64,000 bases of DNA from Ascochyta rabiei (lineage: Eukaryota; Ascomycota; Dothideomycetes; Pleosporales; Didymellaceae), in NCBI RefSeq assembly GCF_004011695.2, contig NC_082406.1, positions 1,302,001-1,366,000 on the forward strand. Direction: 5' to 3'. The notes under the pieces are model-generated. The model worked only from the letters and a program-made list of their open reading frames with translations, was not told where the DNA came from and did not search any database. This document shows, in pieces, positions 57,537 through 64,000 of the stretch (positions are counted from its first letter, which is position 1; every line of letters begins with the position of its first letter). The translations under genes and the position numbers were made by a program.

Positions 57537-58339
57537 GTGAAGATGGAAGTCCTCCCAAAGAGGTTGCATTGGCCGAGGTGGATAGAAGGAAAGTAAAGAA
57601 GAAATACAGATGATTACTTCAACAGTAGTGAAGGTCCAACTCACCGAAACCTCGCCGTCAATAGTCGCCAACCAGTGCAATACAAGAGTATGTACGACCT
57701 GTCTTCGGGTAAATACTGGGCTCGATATAGCCGTTGCTCAAATATATGTACCCACCCAAATTTGGAACGATAACGTATGAACGGAGACTAGGAACGCAGA
57801 CAGGTAGGTAAATAGCTAGCTTTCTGTGGTTGTCACGTTTTGCCCTGCATGCTGTCACCCGACCTGTCACTCTCACTGACAGCTGGCCAGTCGGAACCTC
57901 TCGCTTGTTCTCTCGCTTTTTCTATGACATGATTCCGATCGTAACAGTGTAGATACGGGGTGGACGCATACATTCGAATAAATACAAGGGGGGTGCCTGA
58001 ACCGAGTAGAAGCACGAGCTGCTTGCACTGAGCATCTAGTGATCTTTTACAAGAAGGAAACGCCGGCTGTGGCAAATCATGTTTCTATTCCGTTCAGGCC
58101 GGCCCGCTTGTAGCATGCTACAGATCAGTGATTGTTGTACGAACGCTACCCGAGGACAATATTGGGATTGTACATGACCGGGTGGTCCCGCAACGACCAG
58201 ACCCCCACATACCGGGACCACTTAACCGACTTTATACATACATATATATATATACATATATATATATATTAAACCACGGACGAGTGATCGCACCTCAAAC
58301 GCAACCTGCTTGAACATCGACCCTCAAACCAAGACAGCA
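57537..58339. other. intergenic with AT microsatellite
   Basis: About 800 nt. It includes an ATACAT/AT repeat at 58231-58270, about 70-110 nt before the flavodoxin-like gene. No coding sequence recognised. Confidence 0.5.
58231..58270 (+). repeat. AT dinucleotide-type microsatellite
   Basis: TATACATACATATATATATA and more of the same kind. May serve as, or interrupt, the core promoter of the gene at 58340. Confidence 0.85.
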
Positions 58340-59383
58340 ATGCATATCCTCGGCCTCGCCAACGGCAGCATAGACGGCAACTCAACCATCCTGCTCAAAG
58401 CCGCGCTCCAAGCCGCAAAGAACTCGAACCCCAACACAACAACATCATGGATCCACATACCCTCGCTCTCCTACCCGCCCAATGCCGGACCCCTTGCCAA
58501 CGCACCCGACGTATCCATGGGGTCCAACGCAGGAAACAATCAGCACGGCCAATCAGCTAGCAGCAGCAACAACCCCATCCCAGACGACCGCCCAGCCCTC
58601 TACGAAGCAATCATGCACGCCGACGCCCTCATCTTCAGCAGCGCAGTGTACTCGCACCAGCCAGCGGGGTCGCTGAAGGCGGGGCTGGACAAGATCCTAG
58701 GGCCGTACACGGACCCAGTCTTCGCCTCGCGGATCCTCGACGGCCAGGCGCGGGGCGACGCAAAGTACGCAGGCATGGCCGTCGACGCGCGCGTGCTGCG
58801 GCCGCGCGTGGCGGGCTTCCTGGCCGTCGGTGGCAGCACGACGCCGGACCAGTTCGCCATGGCGCTGCCGACGCTGCATCTGTTCGCGTACGGGCTGCAC
58901 GTCAAGGTCGTGGACCAGCATGTCGTCGGCGGCTGTGCGAATCCGGGGGCCGTGGTGCATGCGCAAGAGGGCGAGGTGCTGAGGCGGGCCGAGGAGCTGG
59001 GGCGGCGCGTGGCGAGCCAGATGGGGAAGGGGTTCGATGAGGCCGAGTATCTTGGGCCCGAGGTGGAGGGGGGTTGTCCGCATTGTCACTTGGCAAAGTA
59101 TGATTTCTTTGGGGGCAGCGAGATGAAAATGGGCTGTGTTGTGTGTGGGAATACAGGGAGGTTCGTCGTGGGCGACGAGGGGAAGGTGAAGGTGCGGTGG
59201 GATGAGGACTCGGACTATTGCTGTATTACGTGGAGGGGGAAGCAGAAGCATCTTGATGATATCTTCAAGAATGGGAGTGCAGAGTGGAAGGGTCTGCAGG
59301 GGAGCAAGGAACAGTTGCGGGAATGGAGGGAACTGGATGTGGGAAGAGTAGAATTGCCTTCAGAACAGCAGGCCAAGTTATGA
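58340..59383 (+). CDS. flavodoxin-like FMN reductase-family protein with a C-terminal CxxC pair
   Basis: An intronless frame of 347 residues. ATG 58340 (MHILGLANGSIDGNS) is chosen since the frame upstream begins only with TTG. The N-terminal flavodoxin fold shows the phosphate-binding LANGSIDGNSTILLKAAL and, after a Ser/Asn-rich insert (residues ~55-85), ADALIFSSAVYSHQPAGSLK, typical of the NADPH-dependent FMN reductase/iron-sulfur flavoprotein superfamily. GFLAVGGSTTPDQFAMALPT and HVKVVDQHVVGG continue it. The C-terminal part carries CPHC, 16 residues, then CVVC, like a zinc ribbon or rubredoxin-type site, and ends in a soluble helix. The reaction is unknown; an oxidoreductase is likely. The codons are strongly GC-rich in the middle. 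Confidence 0.8.
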   Translation: MHILGLANGSIDGNSTILLKAALQAAKNSNPNTTTSWIHIPSLSYPPNAGPLANAPDVSMGSNAGNNQHGQSASSSNNPIPDDRPALYEAIMHADALIFSSAVYSHQPAGSLKAGLDKILGPYTDPVFASRILDGQARGDAKYAGMAVDARVLRPRVAGFLAVGGSTTPDQFAMALPTLHLFAYGLHVKVVDQHVVGGCANPGAVVHAQEGEVLRRAEELGRRVASQMGKGFDEAEYLGPEVEGGCPHCHLAKYDFFGGSEMKMGCVVCGNTGRFVVGDEGKVKVRWDEDSDYCCITWRGKQKHLDDIFKNGSAEWKGLQGSKEQLREWRELDVGRVELPSEQQAKL

Positions 59384-59502
59384 GCACCTTGGCTCGGATG
59401 CAGTAGTTGATTACAATATATACCATCGGTGTGAATACATGACGAGGCGCTATGCAAGACTCGTCCTGAACGTCGTCCTAGGCCTGAGGTAGAGCTTGTA
59501 CC

Positions 59503-62500
59503 TTACGATGCAGTGACAAGCACATAGCTTGTGATCGCATCCATCCTCTCCTTGGTCAACTTCAGCCCGACTTTGAGCAGCTCTCGCGCAACGTCCTGGT
59601 GCTCCTGCTCCAACTTCTCAAATTTCTCCCTAGTCAACAACCATGCCACACTGTCGTTCTCTACCGCCACCGTTCCTGTGCGATCCGTTTCGCTGAAGAA
59701 GGGCAGCTCGCCACAAGTTGTACCAGGTAGAATGACTTCGAAGAAGCTGCCCTGATCAAGCTCATACTCTGCGCGGAACCGGCCCTTTTCCAGGATGTAG
59801 AAGCCGTCCGGGTCGTCTCCTCTCGAGTATAGAAGGGAGCCGGCAGCGAACTCACAGCGTGAGAAATACGGCGCAACTACATGCCAGAAGTCCTCGTTTT
59901 GAGTCGACACGTCCTCAAAAGTTTGAAGAATGATTTTCAGGGGTTGCGCAAAGTTTTTCCAGCGCGACGGTACACCTTGGACAGAGGGTGCAGACTCATT
60001 GTTATTGGATGAGTCCGGGAAGGAAGACGTGTCCGAGTCGGAATTATGAGCGGACTCGCGCATAGTCGAGCGAGCAGCCATGAGGCGGGCACCGCGGCGA
60101 GGCGAGGCGAAGTCGGGATTGAGCGAGCTCGGTCCAAGAGATGACGCTGGCGAGCCACCGGAGGGAATGGGTTCGGCGTTGAGGTTCTTGGCGCCGCTGA
60201 TAGACATGGGTGGAGTGATCTGGCGCTTCTTGACGTGCGTGCTGCAGTGCCTGTGGAAGACTTCGAGAAGCTCGTTTTCGCACGATTCGAGTGCCGTGTT
60301 AAGATCCTCGAATACCTGAGGAGGCGGCGGGCTCTCCTCGCCTTCCGTTTCGTCAAGCAGGCCTACACTCTGAAGAGATTTCCCTACGTCGTTGGCGAAA
60401 GATACGCCAGAAAGGATCATCTTGACGTTCTTGCTGCCGAGGATGCGATTGATGCGCTGAAAGCCTTCGCAGCCCGAGAAGTCTACAGCGGTGACGTGGG
60501 TGAAGTCGACAATGATGAAGCTTACTGGTTGCTCCTCAAAGTGATCATCGTCAATTAGCGATCGCAAGTTCTCTTCGACAGAGACAATGGTTCCAAAGAA
60601 GAGGAAGCCGCCCAATTTGACAACGCGAATCTGGCCCCGGACCTTACTGAGGTAGCGGCAGTCCGCTCGAGGGCGTCGCACGGTCGATTCAGCAACAACG
60701 CCGCTATACGACCCTCGGATAGCTGGATGACGGGAGCTCTGGACGACATAGCTGACGCAGGCTAGAACAATGCCAACAAAGATACCTACAACGAAGTCGT
60801 GGACACCCATGATCAAGACAATGGCCACAATGGTAAGGTACTCGAGTTTGTGGCACTTGCCGAAAGTGTCCCACAGAGCTTCTTTCATGAGGTCAATGCC
60901 GAGCAGGAAGATGAGGGCTCCGACGAGGCAGATGGGGATGTAGCCGACCATGGCTGGGCCGGCGATCCAGACGGCAGTTGTGGCAGCAGCAAGCAGAGCG
61001 CCGGCAACGCGGCTGTCGCCTCCGTTCGCAATAAACATGACACTATTCGCGTACACCAGGTAGTTCTGGCGCTGTCAGTCCGATTCTCAAAGCGGGCGCG
61101 TTCACAGAAACGTACCTGGATGCTACCGACGAAACCAGACAGCGTGTTTGAGATACCATGTGCCATCAGCTCACGGTTCACGTCGAGATTGTCCTCTTTC
61201 ACTGCAGCGCCCAAAGCTGGCACGTTGATGGGTACGTGGATGATACCAAAGAAGGAGAGAGCGAACATGGTCGGTATGCAGCTAGCCAGCGCTGATACAT
61301 CAATGAGCCAAAATTCTAGGCGGTTGTCAGCAACGTGATATCGACGTGTTCGAGGGCCACTCACTGAAGTAGGAATAGAAACGGTAGAACTTGACGCCCG
61401 CCTCAGGCTGCTCAAAGATCCAGCCTGCGTCGCGAGCGTCTTGCAAGTCCACCCGGAAGATGCCTTTTACAAAAACGTAGAAGGTTGCAAAGATGAGAAC
61501 GAAAAAGGCAGGCAGGACGAAGGGGCTCTTGACCATGCGTTGCATGAGCATGATCGAGATGGCAAGAACGAGGGGAATGATCCACAAGTACCAAGTGTCT
61601 GCGGAGAAGAGCTTCTGCAAGGTAGGAAGATCGTAGTTGAGGTTACCCTCGAGGCGGGCAGAAACTTCGATGCCCGTGACGAAGAGGAAGAAGCCTACAC
61701 CGCCAATGCAGCCGATGAGGATGTGTCGAGGAAAGAAGCTGACCAAGGTGCCGAGCTTAAAGCCTCCCAGAGCAAGGAAGATGAGGCCAGTAAGGATGGA
61801 GCTAAGACAGTAGGAGGTGATGGTCGTGGCCATGATAGCTTCGGGCGACTCGCCCTCCATGCGTTCCATGATCGAGTATGCCATCTTGTGGAAGAAGGGG
61901 ACAACCTCGATCATCTCCGAACCAACACCACCCTTGAAGGCGGACAGACCCAAGGAGTAGCATAGTTGCGACACTATGCAGCTGACGAAGAAGATGGAGA
62001 TGCCGTCAGGGCCAGTTTGGCTGAAGATGGGAGCACCGAGGGGAAACAGGATGTAGCCATAGGAAAGTGCATCCAGGATGTTCAGGAGGAGTCCGAGGAA
62101 AACGGCCGTCAATGTCTGTGCACTGTTCAGGGCAGCTGACACGAGGGCGTCCTTGGTGTAGGTCTTGGGATTGGTCAAGGAGCGGCTGAATCCAAGGAGA
62201 TGCTCTCGGCTTGTGGCCAAAGTGTCCTTGACACGCAGAGGAAGGCTTTTGTTGGGCGAACGGCCTCTGCTCTTGCTCTTGCTCTTGCTCTCGGTGCTCT
62301 TTTGTTTTGGCTGCGAGTCGACGCGCGGGAGTCTTGCGGCAGGTAGCAGCGGTGTTCGCTCCGTGTCCTGCACGACAACATCAGGCAGCGCTGAGGCGGT
62401 AGATGCCTTGCGGCCCATGTCCTGCCATGGATGCAGTATGGGGCTGAAGAAGCTGTGATCTGCGCTCTGTGGACCTCCAATGACGGTTACGGGCGTCTCC

Positions 62501-63038
62501 AGCTCGCTGTCTTCCTCGATCGTGTCCTCCCTTGTCGAGTCGATGGATCCTCTGCCATGCTGATGCTCAGATAGCGGGCGGGATCCAGGGGAGTCCGGCT
62601 CTGTGAAGCTGTGGCTGTGGCTGTGGCTGTGGCTGTGGCTGTGCGGTCGGTCCTGGTATTCTTCCGAGTCCAGGGCGTACGAGGCCAGTTGGGAGCTTCT
62701 CTCGCGCACACCCTGTGACGAGTATTGCGGCGTGTCTGGAGAGCAGTCAGCTACTGTGCGTCCGTGTTGGTCGGTTGCCGTGCCATACCGGTGAAGCCGT
62801 GCGAGGTCTGATGCGCAAACGAGCGAACGGGGTTGCGCGAGAAGGACTGGGAGAGCGCGGTGGAGGCGTTGGACTGCGCTCGTATGCGCCGGGCCCGGGC
62901 ATGTGTCTGCGACTCGACGTCCGTGTTGTGCTGGTCATGGACAAACTCGCCGTCGTCCACGTTGTCGCCGGTGAAGGGAAGCTGCTGCTCGGCCGACTGG
63001 GTGCTCCAGTCGCGATGCGGGAAGAGCCGTGCGGGCAT
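59503..63038 (-). CDS. SulP-STAS-cNMP transporter, Vsb1/YGR125W-like
   Basis: Four exons (63038-62789, 62735-61365, 61315-61116, 61065-59503) encode 1127 residues. The long N-terminal region is Ser/His-rich with an (HS)n run and acidic patches. The SulP membrane domain begins near [20 protein letters not shown] and continues [82 protein letters not shown] domain follows ([39 protein letters not shown]), then a linker and a cyclic-nucleotide-binding-like domain ([39 protein letters not shown]). The same order is found in yeast YGR125W/Vsb1, which loads basic amino acids into the vacuole. Function here is inferred from that layout. The first exon ends [14 protein letters not shown] and joins [15 protein letters not shown]. 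Confidence 0.9.
62609..62643. repeat. GTGGCT coding repeat
   Basis: About five to six units encoding the (His-Ser)n tract in the N-terminal tail of the SulP protein. Confidence 0.9.
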
Positions 63039-63171
63039 GGCGGCAGAGACAAGAGTACGGTAGGGAGACTACGGCGCTGTAAAAGGCATGCCACGGCCAG
63101 TGAGACAGCTCAATGGCCAGCGAGCTGGGGTTGGGGAGTCGCTGATCCAAGGACACGCAAGTGCTGGTTCC

Positions 63172-63234
63172 GGATGCGGATGCAGATGCGGATGCAGATG
63201 CGGATGCGGACGCGGACGCAGACGCAGACGCAGA
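63172..63234 (+). repeat. GATGCG/GACGCA hexanucleotide array
   Basis: About ten units of GATGCG, CAGATG and GACGCA. Located about 135-195 nt upstream of the SulP start codon. Confidence 0.9.
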
Positions 63235-63260
63235 GGGCGGTCGACCGTGGTTCAGGGCAG

Positions 63261-63303
<43 letters not shown>

Positions 63304-63320
63304 AGCAACAGCAACAGCAC
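63261..63320 (+). repeat. GGCAAC hexanucleotide array
   Basis: About nine GGCAAC units shading into CAGCAA. Located about 225-285 nt upstream of the SulP start codon. Confidence 0.9.
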
Positions 63321-64000
63321 AGCAACGGTCACGGTCTCGGGGGGGAGCAGAGGGGCGGAACCTCAGGGACAGACATGCTATCGAGCATGGCTCGGTACCA
63401 TTTAGATAGCGCCGGGCAAGGAGCGTGCTAGGGCTGAGCGCAAGTGCACAGGACCCAGGTCAGGTTGTTGAAGGAAGATTTTGCCCTCCGCCCATGCTGC
63501 CGGCTGAACCTATAATCCATGCAGCCTGGATTCCCTGGAACATGCCACCCACGTCATGGCACTACCGCGGCCCCATCGTGCCGCTGCCACCACCCATTGT
63601 CTAATTAGGTAGCATCAACGTGAAGACAGCACGCATCCCCACACAGGACACCTCCCCTTCTGCCTCTGAGAGCATCTTCGCCCGTCGCCATGATGGCGTG
63701 ACATGGCTTCATCCTCAATCGCCGCGCGGCTCCACCAACCTTGGCTCGCTTCTGGCTCAACCGCACAAACGCCCTGCGTGAACGAGCCCCACCCACCGCA
63801 GCTGGCTGGCCCCTCGACGCGTTCGTGCGGAGACAGCCGTGCATCCTGGTCCTCCGATGCTCGCAGTGCCTACGGCTGTCGAGTGAGGTAAGCCGTCAAG
63901 GGGGGCGGACGACGTGGTCGGAATGTAAATGGCCCACTGCAACCAACTTCAGTGTGCAGCTGTCAGCACACTGACCCTGCTCGGACAGCTGTGTGCTCGA

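Larger units (their letters stand above)
63039..64000. other. upstream region of the SulP gene; right end
   Basis: Holds the SulP promoter and two hexanucleotide arrays. Beyond 63420 there is no recognisable gene up to the window end; any gene there could start outside. Confidence 0.4.

Noticed and set aside
60235..60558. Plus-strand frame over the STAS region
   Set aside because: Antisense to the SulP gene, which carries clear STAS motifs.

Overview
The window is nuclear DNA of a filamentous ascomycete (Pezizomycotina; a Dothideomycete is my best guess). Genes are split by many short introns of about 45-70 nt with GT(A/G)xGT donors and CTRAC-like branch points. The protein set fits: two Pth11-like/rhodopsin-domain membrane proteins, an ascomycete laccase ending in DSGL, a DUF7587 protein, a BBE-type FAD oxidase and a fungal SulP-STAS-cNMP transporter. 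The assignment rests on recognised families and gene style, not on a search.

Layout. 1-16 kb: rhodopsin-domain protein (+), mitochondrial membrane protein (+), large glycosylated membrane protein (-), glutathione transferase (+), a decayed Nudix hydrolase (-), mitochondrial aldo/keto reductase (+), F-box protein (-), SIR2/HST1-type deacetylase (+), RNase P subunit Rpp40 (+). 16-23.7 kb: gene-poor, with one secreted Thr-rich protein (-) and one weak candidate small secreted protein. 23.7-33 kb: accessory-looking block with laccase (+), frameshifted DUF7587 gene (-), MFS transporter (+), second rhodopsin-domain protein (-), BBE-type FAD oxidase (-). 33.9-41.5 kb: conserved housekeeping block with Trm8, Gid4/Vid24, Mago nashi (all -) and beta-COP (+). 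42-44.5 kb: histidine acid phosphatase/phytase-like enzyme (+) and an initiator tRNA-Met (-). 45-50.7 kb: sphingoid base kinase (-), gluconokinase (-), retromer Vps26 (+). 52-59.4 kb: aquaglyceroporin with altered NPA motifs (+), TDT-family transporter (+), Cys-rich single-pass surface protein (+), flavodoxin-like protein with a CxxC pair (+). 59.5-63 kb: Vsb1/YGR125W-like SulP-STAS-cNMP transporter (-). The left 640 nt and right 950 nt hold no gene I can support.

How the genes relate. Most are unrelated housekeeping functions: tRNA modification and processing (Trm8, Rpp40, tRNAi), exon-junction complex (Mago), vesicle and endosome traffic (beta-COP, Vps26), ubiquitin ligase receptors (Gid4, F-box), silencing (SIR2). 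Only the laccase-MFS-FAD oxidase neighbourhood looks like a possible accessory metabolic group, and it lacks any backbone synthase. The most unusual signals are an aquaporin with Ser in place of Asn in both pore motifs, two GC-AG introns with the same GCATGT donor (in the aquaporin and Mago genes), a Nudix pseudogene with several separate lesions, a DUF7587 gene broken by one frameshift whose conserved blocks resemble the ADP-ribosyltransferase R-S-E pattern, and microsatellites placed at a stop codon and upstream of start codons.
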